From Halopelagius longus (GTDB lineage Archaea > Halobacteriota > Halobacteria > Halobacteriales > Haloferacaceae), in assembly GCF_900100875.1 (NCBI RefSeq), contig NZ_FNKQ01000005.1, positions 1 to 64,000 of the forward strand: a DNA stretch of 64,000 bases, in the 5' to 3' direction. The position numbers and the translations under genes were made by a program. Under the pieces are notes generated by a model that saw only the letters and a list, made by a program, of their open reading frames with translations, made no database searches and had not been told where the DNA came from. This document shows positions 16,462 to 25,238 of the stretch, piece after piece. How positions within the stretch are numbered: the stretch's first letter is position 1; each line of letters opens with the position of its first letter.

Positions 16462-17793
16462 ATGCAACACGAGATGCCGCCGGGCCCACGCGGACTTCCG
16501 GTTCTCGGGGCCGACCCCGCGATGATTCGCGGCGGTCTGGAGTTCACTTCGCGCATGGCCCGGGAGTACGGCGACGTCGTCCACTGGGACGGCGTTCGGG
16601 GAGACGTCTACCAGATCAACCACCCCGACGACATCGAACGCGTCCTCGTGCAGAACAACCAGAACTACGTGAAGGGCGAGAGCTTCCAGAAGATTCTCGG
16701 CCCCCTCACCGGGAACGGCATCCTCAACAGCGAAGGCGAGGAGTGGCGGCGCAACCGCCACCTCGTCCAACCGGCGTTCCACCCGGACCGCATCGAGGAG
16801 TACGCCGAGATGATGACCGCCTTCACCGAAGAGATGTGCGGTCGGTGGTCGGACGGCGAACGGCGACTGATTCACGACGACATGATGGAGTTGACGCTCC
16901 GAATCGTCGCGAAGGCGCTGTTCGGCGTGGACGTCGAGGACCGCTTCGAGGAGATAAGCGACGCCATCGATACGTTCCTCCCCGCCACGTCGAGTCTTCC
17001 GAACATCCTCCTCCCGGAGGAGGTGCCCCTCCCCTCGCGCCGGAAGATGCGCGAGGCGCGACAGACGCTCGACGACGTGGTGACGGAGATCATCCGGGAA
17101 CGCCGCGCGGACCCGGGTAACGACGTCGTCTCGATGCTGCTGTCGGCGGCCGACGAGGAGGGCAACTCCCTCAGCGACGACCAGATTCGCGACGAGATAA
17201 TCACGCTCCTCACGGCCGGTCACGAGACGACGGCAGTCTCGCTGACGTACACTACCTACCTCCTCTCGCAACACCCGAAAGTGGAGCAACGACTCGTGGC
17301 AGAACTCGACGAGGTGCTCGACGGCCGGACGCCGACGATGGCCGACGTTCCCCAGTTGACGTACACCGAACAGGTGGTCAAAGAGTCGATGCGCCTCTAC
17401 CCGCCGGTACCGAGAGTCGTCCGCGAGGCGGTCGAACCCGACACGCTCGGCGGGTACGAGATTCCCGCCGGCGCGACGATCCAGATGAGTCAGTGGGTCG
17501 TCCACCGCGACTCCCGGTGGTACGACGACGCCCTCTCGTTCGAGCCCGAACGCTGGACCGACGAGTTAGAGCAGTCGCTCCCCCGGTTGGCGTACTTCCC
17601 GTTCGCGGCGGGGCCGCGCCGGTGCATCGGCGACCGGTTCGCCATGCTCGAAGCGCGCCTCCTCTTGGCGACCATCTACCAGAACTACCACCTCGAACTG
17701 GTCTCGGACCGCAACCTCGAAGTGATACCGACGGTCACCTCCCGGCCCAAGGAGGAAGTCGTGATGGTCGCCCGCGAGCGTTCGGCCGACTGA
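16462..17793 (+). CDS. Cytochrome P450
   Basis: Encodes 443 residues with all P450 hallmarks: a PPGPRGLPVLG N-terminus, the I-helix oxygen-binding segment AGHETTAVSL near residue 251, the K-helix ExxR in KESMRLYPP near residue 306, the PERF-like FEPERW, and the heme loop FPFAAGPRRCIGDRF with the thiolate ligand Cys388. It is soluble, with no N-terminal membrane anchor. Haloarchaeal P450s of this type are orphan monooxygenases; substrate and reductase are unknown. The 2Fe-2S ferredoxin encoded at 19328 could supply electrons, but that is speculation from proximity. Control by the divergent HTH_10 regulator is likely. Confidence 0.94.
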   Translation: MQHEMPPGPRGLPVLGADPAMIRGGLEFTSRMAREYGDVVHWDGVRGDVYQINHPDDIERVLVQNNQNYVKGESFQKILGPLTGNGILNSEGEEWRRNRHLVQPAFHPDRIEEYAEMMTAFTEEMCGRWSDGERRLIHDDMMELTLRIVAKALFGVDVEDRFEEISDAIDTFLPATSSLPNILLPEEVPLPSRRKMREARQTLDDVVTEIIRERRADPGNDVVSMLLSAADEEGNSLSDDQIRDEIITLLTAGHETTAVSLTYTTYLLSQHPKVEQRLVAELDEVLDGRTPTMADVPQLTYTEQVVKESMRLYPPVPRVVREAVEPDTLGGYEIPAGATIQMSQWVVHRDSRWYDDALSFEPERWTDELEQSLPRLAYFPFAAGPRRCIGDRFAMLEARLLLATIYQNYHLELVSDRNLEVIPTVTSRPKEEVVMVARERSAD

Positions 17794-17837
17794 GTCCGGG
17801 CCGCACAGTATATCCGTCTCTGCGCCCGCTTGTCGGT

Positions 17838-19298
17838 ATGGCCGCCTACCAGTGCTCCGCGTGCGGAGAGACGGTTCCGAGGGCGAGACGATGCGTCGAG
17901 TGCGGTGCCGAGACTGACGTCGACTGCGCGCCGTCGGAGGACGCGTACCTGGACGGGCTGACGAGACGACTCAGCGAGCAGGCGGCCGCGGCGGACCACG
18001 ATAGCGTCTCGTTCGACGCCGTCCGCTCGGATTACGACGTGTACGACCGGCCGCTCGGCGGGTACCTCTACCCCGAGGAACGGCCGATGGCCGTCTTCGG
18101 ACTAGGCGAGACCGTAATCACGAGTTTCACGGAGGACTCCTGGACGGTGAAGGCGGGACTCCTGAAGTCGGGCCATCTCCTCGTGACCGAGGACCGCCTC
18201 CTGTCCGTGACGCCGGACGCACCGACTACGCAGCTCGTCCCCGTCGATTTCGCCGACGTGGTGGCTATCGAACGAGAGTCGTCGTGGTTGGACTCCGTGC
18301 TCTCCGTCGAACTCGCCGACGGGTACACCTACGAGTACCATCTCGAACGGACGCCCGACGAGGAGATGGACGCCGCGCTGGCGTTGCTTCGGGAGCTGAG
18401 CGACGGACGGAGCTCCGCGGAGACGGAGGCCGCCCGGTTCGTCCGAGACGTGGACGACGTCGTCGCGGCCGGCAACTCCGCCGAGACGGTCCTCCGCGAC
18501 GTCGCGGACCTGTTCGCCGAACGGGACGAGGAGACGGTGTTCGACCACCTCGTCGCCGAAGCGGACTCCGTAGACGAACTGTTCGTCGCGCTCTCGAACG
18601 CGCCGAACGTGGGTCCGCCGGCCGGCGAGGCGACGAGCGAAGACGAACGTGAAGGCGAAGACGGCGGTGCGTTGCCCGTTCGCCGGTCCCGGTTCTCGAA
18701 CCTGCGACACCGAGTCGCGTACACCGCACAGAACGCGGATCCCGCCGAAGTGGGGAAGTACACCCTCGCCGCCGGATTCGGGTTCGGGGCGGCCGCCGTC
18801 TCGGCCCCCATCTCCACGCCGGTCGGTCTCGCGGCCATCGCCGCGGGTGGGGCGGCGACGGGCGCGTACGCGAGCGCTCACCCGGACTCGCTGGCTGCCC
18901 GAATCGACCCTATCGCGCTCGCACTCAGCGCGAAGACCGCTGGTCGGCGCTTGGACGCTAGCCCCGTTCCCGCCGGTGCGGGTACCGGCGCCGCCTTGGG
19001 TGCGATTGAACATCTCGGAGACGAGGCGGTCCCGGCCGAGTACGCGCACTGGTTCGCGGAGGCGGACTTCGACGCCATCGTCGAGGGTGCCGAGTTGGCG
19101 GCGCGCGAAGCCGCTCGGTCCGAAGCGTACGGAGACCGGAACCGCGCGGCGATAGTCGGTGGCGGTGTCGGACTCGCGTCCGGGTACGTAGACGACGCTA
19201 CGTTGGACGAACTCGAAGGACTCCTCGACGACGACCTGTACGAAGCGTTACTGCCCGCAGACGAGAGCGAGGAGACGGAGCCCGACGGGCGAGACTGA
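17838..19298 (+). CDS. Zinc-ribbon protein with PH-like domain and hydrophobic hairpin, unknown function
   Basis: Encodes 486 residues. Residues 4-22 form a zinc ribbon (YQCSACGETV and RRCVECGAE, two CxxC pairs). Around residues 75-160 the pattern MAVFGLGETVITSF, SGHLLVTEDRLLSV, VVAIERESSWLDSV and YEYHLERTPDEEM is that of a bacterial PH-like (bPH) domain. An acidic linker follows, then a Gly/Ala-rich hydrophobic stretch (about 306-350) that could insert in or lie on a membrane, and a further Ala-rich C-terminal domain. No enzymatic motif is visible. The start at 17838 places the ribbon at the N-terminus. The gene is convergent with the ferredoxin gene. Confidence 0.65.
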   Translation: MAAYQCSACGETVPRARRCVECGAETDVDCAPSEDAYLDGLTRRLSEQAAAADHDSVSFDAVRSDYDVYDRPLGGYLYPEERPMAVFGLGETVITSFTEDSWTVKAGLLKSGHLLVTEDRLLSVTPDAPTTQLVPVDFADVVAIERESSWLDSVLSVELADGYTYEYHLERTPDEEMDAALALLRELSDGRSSAETEAARFVRDVDDVVAAGNSAETVLRDVADLFAERDEETVFDHLVAEADSVDELFVALSNAPNVGPPAGEATSEDEREGEDGGALPVRRSRFSNLRHRVAYTAQNADPAEVGKYTLAAGFGFGAAAVSAPISTPVGLAAIAAGGAATGAYASAHPDSLAARIDPIALALSAKTAGRRLDASPVPAGAGTGAALGAIEHLGDEAVPAEYAHWFAEADFDAIVEGAELAAREAARSEAYGDRNRAAIVGGGVGLASGYVDDATLDELEGLLDDDLYEALLPADESEETEPDGRD

Positions 19299-19327
19299 GA
19301 GGGTTCGCTCGGTAGTCCGGTCCACGC

Positions 19328-20017
19328 TCAGTCGTTGAGATGCGCCCGCTCGAACCGGTCGGGCGGGAGTTTGAGTTCGTCGAGGTTCGGGAGGTGTTTG
19401 ACGTTGTAGACGACCTTCATCTCGTCGGTGACGGGACCGTTGAGACAGGAGAGCCTGATTCCGTCCGCTATCATCTCGGAGGGGAGGATGTTGCTCGAAT
19501 CCATCTCCATCTCCCCGTCGATGACCGCGACGGCGCAGTTCGCACACGCCCCGCCCCGGCAGGCGTACGGCCACGCGAACCCCTGTTCCTCGGCCGCCTC
19601 CAGGAGCGACTGGTTCGGTTCGACCGTTATCTCGCCGTAGTCCGCCGGGTCCAACCCCGCGGCGGACGCCTTCTCGAACAGGTCGTCGTCGTCCAGTTTC
19701 CACCCGTGGTCGTCGAGGACTTCGTAGTTGAGGAACTCGACGCGCGACTCCTCGGACTCCTCCTCGCCGCCCTCGTCGCCTCCGGTTTCGTCCGCGTTTC
19801 CCCTCCGCCACGGACGGTCCGCGTCCGCGCCGTCGTCCGTACCGGTCTCCTCGTATCCGTCGAGAATCTCCCTGTACGCCGCGTAGACCGCTTTAAACTC
19901 CTCGGCGGACCCGCCGTGGTCCGGGTGGGACTCTTTCACCCGGCGCCTGTACGCTCGCTCGATTTCCGCGTCGTCCGCATCCGAATCGACTCCTAAAATC
20001 TCGAACGGGGACTCCAC
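19328..20017 (-). CDS. J-domain/2Fe-2S ferredoxin fusion protein
   Basis: Encodes about 229 residues. Residues 1-55 are a J domain (SPFEILGVDSDADDAEIERA, then HPDHGG and AAYREIL) with the HPD tripeptide that stimulates Hsp70. An acidic linker leads to a plant-type 2Fe-2S ferredoxin domain with cluster ligands in YACRGGACANC plus a final Cys 30 residues later (C-x4-C-x2-C-x29-C). The halophilic ferredoxin would carry electrons, while the J domain may recruit DnaK or act only as a fold. A GTG at 20017 lies about 27 bases after a TTTATG box on this strand; an ATG at 20044 would add nine residues. Confidence 0.85.
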   Translation of the reverse strand: MESPFEILGVDSDADDAEIERAYRRRVKESHPDHGGSAEEFKAVYAAYREILDGYEETGTDDGADADRPWRRGNADETGGDEGGEEESEESRVEFLNYEVLDDHGWKLDDDDLFEKASAAGLDPADYGEITVEPNQSLLEAAEEQGFAWPYACRGGACANCAVAVIDGEMEMDSSNILPSEMIADGIRLSCLNGPVTDEMKVVYNVKHLPNLDELKLPPDRFERAHLND

Positions 20018-20103
20018 GCCTAGGGGTGGGGCGATGAGAATCATAAATCCTCTCCCTGCCGCCCCGTCGCGGGAATTTGCGCACCGCCGAGGGAGTTCGG
20101 ACC

Positions 20104-20270
20104 CTTCGTTCAGAGTGAAAACGGCGCGGGAGGCGTCGGCGACGCCGAACGCGGACTCGACGCGGCCGAGACCGTTAAATAGCATAGAAGAGGGACTCTA
20201 CCGACAGAATCACTTCGTCGGTTCACCGTGAACTCGCGTCTCGCCGGTCGCGTTTTCACCCTGAACGAGG
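20104..20270. repeat. Inverted repeat with 20-base arms flanking a 127-base core
   Basis: The arm at 20104-20123 reads CTTCGTTCAGAGTGAAAACG. The arm at 20251-20270 is its inverse with 18 of 20 positions conserved (reverse complement CCTCGTTCAGGGTGAAAACG). The 127-base core contains a TTAAAT box near 20175 and two short hairpins. No protein gene lies between the arms. It could be a MITE-like remnant or the ends of a structured transcript. Confidence 0.5.
20200..20270 (+). ncRNA. Candidate structured small RNA
   Basis: The box TTAAAT (20175-20180) would direct a start near 20200-20205. The sequence that follows can form ACCGAC/GTCGGT (20200-20205 with 20217-20222) or the alternative GTTCA-CCG-TGAAC hairpin (20221-20233), which share two bases and so could be mutually exclusive, then reaches the right repeat arm. 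There is no convincing ORF. This is a structural guess only. Confidence 0.25.
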
Positions 20271-20466
20271 GGTGTCCCGGTTCGACGCGCCTCCGGTACG
20301 GGCGTGCGACTGAAACGGCGGCGACTCTCGGAGCGCCGACCGAGACGCCTCGGGCCTTCCTTCGTCCGCGTCTCTTCTCTCGCCCCCTTTCGGGACAACC
20401 TGACCGGACGGTCCGCCGGGTAGTCGGAAGACAGATATATATCAATGGAAATTCAATTGTCTGCTA

Positions 20467-20748
20467 ATGGAGTTCGTCGGCATCGTAGCGGTGGCGACCA
20501 TTCTCGGCGTGTCCGGATACAACGTGAGAACCGCGTACGGGAGTCGTTCGTGGGCGAATCTGGCGGTACATATTCTGGGACTGTTCGCCGCGAGTCTGGG
20601 GGCCGTCGAGTTTTTCGGGCTCCGAGTACCTCTCGGAGTCGCCCCCGCCAGCGGAATCAAGATAATTGCTCTCCTGATGGCTCTGATACTGCTGGCTAAC
20701 TATCTGCTGCAGCGATTCGCTCCGCGCGCGCGGCGCAGTTCCGGCTAA
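20467..20748 (+). CDS. Small three-helix membrane protein, unknown
   Basis: Encodes 93 residues. Three hydrophobic segments (EFVGIVAVATILGVSGY, LAVHILGLFAASLGAVEFF, IIALLMALILLANYLL) are followed by a basic tail (QRFAPRARRSSG), predicting an inner membrane protein with a cytoplasmic C-terminus. No family is recognised. A strong TATA element (gatatatatc near 20429) precedes the ATG by about 35 bases, supporting expression. Confidence 0.6.
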   Translation: MEFVGIVAVATILGVSGYNVRTAYGSRSWANLAVHILGLFAASLGAVEFFGLRVPLGVAPASGIKIIALLMALILLANYLLQRFAPRARRSSG

Positions 20749-21300
20749 TTCGGCGTCGTGTCCCGATACTCCCCGCGAGTAGAACACCCCCGCCTCCCCG
20801 ACGATATCGGCTGTCGGAAGCGACCGGGTGAGAATCGTCGTGCCCCGGTCGACGAACACGACGTGCGGTTCTCTCTCGTTAGGAGAACAAATGTAATTGG
20901 ACGAACGTGGCTGCGAACGTTCGGTGGTACTCGAGGAGGCAACCGTCCGGAGGGAGCTCGCGAATTCTTTAGGCTACTGCCTCCTGACTCGGCTATGTAG
21001 GATATCCCACGAGACGAGGACTACACTCGACAGCGAACGGAGTCAAAGTTCGGGATCCGTTCGATAGACTGCTCGATAATCGACGGATGTGCTATTCCTA
21101 CGGGTAGGAGGCAGATATCGTCCATCGATAGGCGAACGCACACACGCACATCCACTTTACTGGACGTAGATTTGTCTAATTATTTCCGTCGAAGGACTAC
21201 CGATCGAACTCGGTGAACGGGTTCACTGCGGCGTCGTACTATCCTGAGGGGAAGTTTCTCTTCCCGTTCTCGGGACCGGTCCGGTCGAAATGAAAATGTA
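20749..21300. other. Intergenic stretch without recognised gene
   Basis: About 550 bases between the small membrane protein gene and the first iron box. No ORF with a plausible haloarchaeal protein composition is seen on either strand, and base composition is lower in GC than in flanking genes. It may include the 5' control region of the iron transporter or remnants of older sequence. Confidence 0.4.
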
Positions 21301-21314
21301 TTAGGCCAACCTAA
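21301..21314. promoter_or_regulatory. Iron box 1 (DtxR/SirR-type operator)
   Basis: TTAGGCCAACCTAA is a 5-4-5 palindrome (TTAGG/CCTAA) of the form bound by DtxR-family metal repressors. It lies 211 bases before the siderophore-binding protein gene, farther than boxes 2 and 3, so it may act by looping or belong to another transcript. Confidence 0.6.
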
Positions 21315-21469
21315 AACAAACTCTTCGAGAGGTGCCGGAACCGAATCTGGATGCTGGGGATCGTACGTTCCGTAATCGACGCGGAGACGTCTCTCACCAG
21401 CCGATTCGGTGCCGTCTCCGGGAGAGCGGTACTCCCGAAACTCGCCTCGTTTCGGATGACCTCTCTGTT

Positions 21470-21483
21470 TTAGGCCATCCTAA
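21470..21483. promoter_or_regulatory. Iron box 2 (DtxR/SirR-type operator)
   Basis: TTAGGCCATCCTAA, flanked by extra T and A residues that extend the palindrome. It lies just upstream of the TATA-like gttaat segment of the iron transporter promoter. Confidence 0.65.
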
Positions 21484-21505
21484 AAATCGGAACTGTTAAT
21501 GTGTT

Positions 21506-21519
21506 TTAGGCGAGCCTAA
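21506..21519. promoter_or_regulatory. Iron box 3 (DtxR/SirR-type operator) at the transcription start
   Basis: TTAGGCGAGCCTAA is a perfect palindrome immediately before the ATG at 21525. Boxes 2 and 3 are 36 bases apart and bracket the probable TATA region (gttaat near 21495), so an iron-loaded repressor bound here would block a leaderless transcript. Confidence 0.7.
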
Positions 21520-21524
21520 ACTAT

Positions 21525-22736
21525 ATGGCACGTAGACGCCAGGTACTCGCAGGAAGCGCAGGACTGCTAGCTGCTCTCGCGGGGTGCTCCGGCGGCACCG
21601 GAGGCGGTTCCGAAAGCGAGACCGAAGCGCAGACGACGGCGGCGGAGACGCGGACCGAACAACCGACGGAGGGCGAGGAGACGACCACGGAGAGCGCCAC
21701 TCCGTACACGGTCGAGATCGCCCCCCACGGCGAGTTCACGTTCGAGGAAGTCCCCGAGACGTACTCGGTCATCCCCAGCGTCTTTCTGGACATCGGGATG
21801 GCGCTCGGCAAGCAGCCCGTGGCGGCGACGGACATGGCTCGCGCGCCGCGGAAGATGTACGACATCCTCCCGGACGTCACCTTCAACGAGGACGACATCA
21901 TGGCGCTGGCGTCCGGTTCCGAGTCGGGGTACGACAAGGAGAACTTCTACGCCGCCGACCCCGACGTCAACCTCATCGACCCCCGGGGGCTGAGTCGCTT
22001 CACCGACTGGGACGACTCCGACATCCAGGAGATCGAGGACGCGACCGGCCCGTTCGTCGGGTCGTCCATCCGGTTCGGACCGACCCATCCGTTCGGAAAC
22101 CAACAGGACACCTACTACGGACTCTACGATGTCTTCGAGAAGGTCGCGCAGGTCTTCCAGCGCCAAGAGCGGTATCGGGCCTGGAAGTCGCTGCACGACG
22201 AGTTCGTGGAGAACATCGAGTCCCAACTGCCGCCGGAGGACGAGCGTCCCTCGGTCATCGCACTGTGGCGCGGCGTCGACCCCTCCTCCGGGCAGTTCTA
22301 CCCCTCGCCCCTTCACCAGTACCACAACCAGACTAAGCCGCTCTACCGCCTCGGCCTGAAGGACGGGTTCGACGAGGAGATTCCCGGCGGCGGCACTATC
22401 GGCTACGAGGAACTGCTCGACCACGACCCCGACTACATCGCCGCCGTCGGTTCGCTGACGTCCGACACGCACGAGGAGTTCGTCAGTAACATCGTCGAAC
22501 CCTTCGAGAACAATCCGAACGGGCAGGACCTCACCGCCGTTCAGGAAGGGAACTTCATCCGTATCGGCGGCCAGTATCAGGGTCCCATCGTCGACCTCTT
22601 CGCCACGGAGGCGGCCGCAAAGCAGGTCTGGCCCGACCGGTTCGGCGAGTGGCCGGGTCCGGTCAGCGACGTACCCGAGGACGAACAGTTGTTCGACCGT
22701 CAGGAAGTCAGCGACATCATCAACGGAAACTTCTAG
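21525..22736 (+). CDS. Iron-siderophore ABC transporter substrate-binding lipoprotein
   Basis: Encodes 403 residues. MARRRQVLAGSAGLLAALAG is a twin-arginine signal followed by the lipobox LAGC, then a Thr/Glu-rich linker as in haloarchaeal lipoproteins. The mature part has the periplasmic-binding FepB/BtuF-like order: VPETYSVIPSVFLDIGMALG, ADPDVNLIDP, SVIALWRGVDP and a C-terminal helix before the end. It would capture a ferric chelate outside the membrane and deliver it to the permease encoded three bases downstream. The three iron boxes upstream support iron repression. The ligand (siderophore, cobalamin or other) is inferred, not shown. Confidence 0.88.
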   Translation: MARRRQVLAGSAGLLAALAGCSGGTGGGSESETEAQTTAAETRTEQPTEGEETTTESATPYTVEIAPHGEFTFEEVPETYSVIPSVFLDIGMALGKQPVAATDMARAPRKMYDILPDVTFNEDDIMALASGSESGYDKENFYAADPDVNLIDPRGLSRFTDWDDSDIQEIEDATGPFVGSSIRFGPTHPFGNQQDTYYGLYDVFEKVAQVFQRQERYRAWKSLHDEFVENIESQLPPEDERPSVIALWRGVDPSSGQFYPSPLHQYHNQTKPLYRLGLKDGFDEEIPGGGTIGYEELLDHDPDYIAAVGSLTSDTHEEFVSNIVEPFENNPNGQDLTAVQEGNFIRIGGQYQGPIVDLFATEAAAKQVWPDRFGEWPGPVSDVPEDEQLFDRQEVSDIINGNF

Positions 22737-22739
22737 GAG

Positions 22740-23852
22740 ATGGCGAAGGTATTCGACCGACTCGCGCAGCTCCGCGTCAGGGGACGCGACTGGTACGCCA
22801 CCTCGAAGCTCGGTCTCATCGTCGTCGGCAGCCTCGGAATCCTGCTGGCGTCGACGATTCTGCAGGTGAGCTTCGGCGCGTACCCGCTGACGCTGGGCGA
22901 GGCGTGGCACACGGTGTTCGATACGGAGGTGCTGTTCAGCACCGACGTCTGGCGGTGGGCGCTGTTGGGCGCGAACGTCCCGGAGTGGCTGACCCGCCAG
23001 CAGCTCGTCGTGTGGAACCTCCGACTGCCGCGCATCCTCGTCGGCGTCATCGTCGGCGCGAACCTCGCGGTTTCGGGCGCTATCTTCCAGATACTCACGC
23101 GCAACGAACTCGCGAGCCCCTACATCCTCGGCGTCAGCGACGGCGCCGGACTGGTCGTGCTCGTCACGCTCACCGCGTTCTTCAGCCTCAAGCCGCTGCT
23201 GCCAGTGCTCGCGGCGATAGGCGGCGGGCTCGCGTTCCTGCTCGTGTACGCCATCGCGTGGAAGAACGGCACCAGTCCCGTGCGACTCGTGCTCGCGGGC
23301 GTCGTGGTCGGCACCGTCTTCGGGTCCGTCCAACGGGCGCTGTTTTTCTTCATCGACGACCTCGCCATCGCCATGTCCGCGCAGGCGTGGCTCTCGGGCA
23401 CTCTCCTGAACGCAGGGTGGGAGGAAGTCCGAATCGCGCTCCCGTTTACGGTCGTAGCCCTGGCGCTGGCGTTCGCCGTGACACAGGAGTTAGACGTTCT
23501 ACTGCTGGGCGAGGACAGGGCCGACTCGCTGGGGATGCCCGTCGAGAAGGTGCGGTTCGCGGTCGCCGGCATCGGCGTCCTCTCGACGGCGGCCGCGATC
23601 GCCGTCGCGGGCCTCATCGGCTTCGTCGGACTCATCGTCCCGCACATGGTGCGCAACATCGTCGGCAGCGATTCGAAGACGCTGCTTTTGGGCTGTCTGT
23701 TCCTGGGCCCGGCGCTGTTGGTCGGCGCGGACGTCGGCGCTCGACTCGCGTTGAGCCCGGTCCAGCTCCCGGTCGGCGTCATCACCGGCATCGTCGGCGG
23801 TCCGTACTTCCTCTATCTCATGCGGAAGAAGGCGAACTTGGGTGGTGTCTGA
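22740..23852 (+). CDS. FecCD-family iron-siderophore ABC permease
   Basis: Encodes 370 residues with about ten hydrophobic segments. The FecCD signatures are present: VWNLRLPRILVGVIVGANLA, SGAIFQILTRNELASPYILG, LLGEDRADSLGMPVEKVRF and FVGLIVPHMVRNIVG, which contacts the ATPase. It forms the transmembrane path for the ferric chelate and probably dimerises. The gene starts three bases after the binding-protein stop, and its TGA shares a base with the ATPase ATG (TGATG at 23850). Confidence 0.93.
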   Translation: MAKVFDRLAQLRVRGRDWYATSKLGLIVVGSLGILLASTILQVSFGAYPLTLGEAWHTVFDTEVLFSTDVWRWALLGANVPEWLTRQQLVVWNLRLPRILVGVIVGANLAVSGAIFQILTRNELASPYILGVSDGAGLVVLVTLTAFFSLKPLLPVLAAIGGGLAFLLVYAIAWKNGTSPVRLVLAGVVVGTVFGSVQRALFFFIDDLAIAMSAQAWLSGTLLNAGWEEVRIALPFTVVALALAFAVTQELDVLLLGEDRADSLGMPVEKVRFAVAGIGVLSTAAAIAVAGLIGFVGLIVPHMVRNIVGSDSKTLLLGCLFLGPALLVGADVGARLALSPVQLPVGVITGIVGGPYFLYLMRKKANLGGV

Positions 23853-24781
23853 TGACCGAGGGACGCCCACCCCGAGTCGAACGGGAGTCGGCCGACGGGG
23901 AATCCACGGAACGACCCGCAGACGGCGGCGGTACGGCTCCGCCGGATACGACGGACACCGCCTTCAGCGGAACGGACCTCGTCGTCGGCTATCCCGGACT
24001 GGACGAACCGGTCATCGACGGGGAGTCGATCGCCGTCCCGCCGGACGAGGTGACCGCGCTCATCGGCCCGAACGGAAGCGGCAAAAGCACGCTGCTCAAA
24101 GGTCTCGCGAACAAGATTTCGCCCGACGACGGGACGGTCCTGCTCGACGGGCGAGCTGTCGACTCGTACGGGTCGAAAGAGCTCGCCCGCAAGCTCGGGT
24201 TGCTCTCCCAAGAGAACGCCGTCCCCGCGGGAATCTCGGTCGGGGACCTCGTCGAGCGCGGGCGCTACCCCCACACAGGGTTCTTCGAGTCGCTGTCGGA
24301 CGAGGACCGGGCGGCCGTCGACGACGCCATCCGACTCGCCGGCATCGAGCACCTCCGCGAACGCGACGTCGATAGCCTCAGCGGCGGCCAAAAGCAGTTG
24401 GTGTGGATAGCGATGGCGCTCGCACAGGACACCGACGTGTTACTGCTCGACGAACCGACCACGTTCCTCGACCCGCACCACCAACTCGAGGTGATGCAGA
24501 TCGTGGAGACGCTCCGCGACGAGAGCGAGATGACCGTCGTGCTCGTCCTCCACGACATCGGGCAAGCGGCGCGGTACGCCGACAACGTCGTCGCGCTCAA
24601 GGACGGCTCGGTGTACGCCCGCGGGCCGCCCGAGGAAGTCGTCACGAGACGGCTCCTCGCCGACGTCTTCGACATCGACGCGGCGGTCGTGGACACGGAG
24701 TACGGTCCGCAGATAGTGCCGTTAGAACCCCTCGACGACGACGTTCGGAGCGAGGACGGTGCCGCCGGCGGCGGCGACTGA
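23852..24781 (+). CDS. Iron-siderophore ABC transporter ATP-binding protein
   Basis: Encodes 309 residues. After an unusual 40-residue polar N-terminal extension come Walker A GPNGSGKSTL, the signature LSGGQKQL, Walker B LLLDEPTTFLDPHH and the switch HDIGQAARYAD. The overall order is that of FecE/BtuD-type ATPases. It powers the FecCD permease encoded upstream, with overlapping stop and start codons. The frame is open far upstream, but the ATG at 23852 fits the operon layout. Confidence 0.93.
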   Translation: MTEGRPPRVERESADGESTERPADGGGTAPPDTTDTAFSGTDLVVGYPGLDEPVIDGESIAVPPDEVTALIGPNGSGKSTLLKGLANKISPDDGTVLLDGRAVDSYGSKELARKLGLLSQENAVPAGISVGDLVERGRYPHTGFFESLSDEDRAAVDDAIRLAGIEHLRERDVDSLSGGQKQLVWIAMALAQDTDVLLLDEPTTFLDPHHQLEVMQIVETLRDESEMTVVLVLHDIGQAARYADNVVALKDGSVYARGPPEEVVTRRLLADVFDIDAAVVDTEYGPQIVPLEPLDDDVRSEDGAAGGGD

Positions 24782-24792
24782 CTAACGCCGCC

Positions 24793-25191
24793 TCAAATCG
24801 CACTTCCCGACGGCTCGGCGGTCGTATAGAGGTACGCGGCGGCGAGTGCGACGACGGCCTCGGCGGCTTTGGAGACGAAGGCCATCGCGTTCGCCGGGCC
24901 GCCCATGACGAAGTACGCGACTATCTGAGCGAGGGCGAGGAGGACCATGAAGACGTAGAACTCGCGACGCCAGTATCGAGTCACGTAGACCGCCACCCCT
25001 GCGATGAAGCCGACGGCGGCGAGGACGAACAGGACGGCTTGCGTGGTGTCGAACGCCACCACGACGGGAACGAGCCAGAGGTGGATTCCCGCCGAAACGA
25101 GCGCTGCAGCGATCATCACGTACGGTACGACTCCCGACGGTACGCCCGTGATCAACGAGTTGCCGGGCGTGTTAGTTGTTGCCTCGGACAT
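24793..25191 (-). CDS. Small four-helix membrane protein convergent with the iron operon
   Basis: Encodes 132 residues with four hydrophobic helices (PYVMIAAALVSAGIHLWLV, VLFVLAAVGFIAGVAVYV, FYVFMVLLALAQIVAYFVM, and VSKAAEAVVALAAAYLY). From memory it resembles a haloarchaeal DUF7475-type family that lies beside iron-uptake genes; I cannot verify the number. A degenerate iron box (25239-25252) about 48 bases upstream of its start suggests co-regulation with the transporter. Function unknown. Confidence 0.7.
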   Translation of the reverse strand: MSEATTNTPGNSLITGVPSGVVPYVMIAAALVSAGIHLWLVPVVVAFDTTQAVLFVLAAVGFIAGVAVYVTRYWRREFYVFMVLLALAQIVAYFVMGGPANAMAFVSKAAEAVVALAAAYLYTTAEPSGSAI

Positions 25192-25238
25192 CGGTAGTAA
25201 TATGGGTGTTTTGAATGATATGTTTTTCCACGTTCAGG

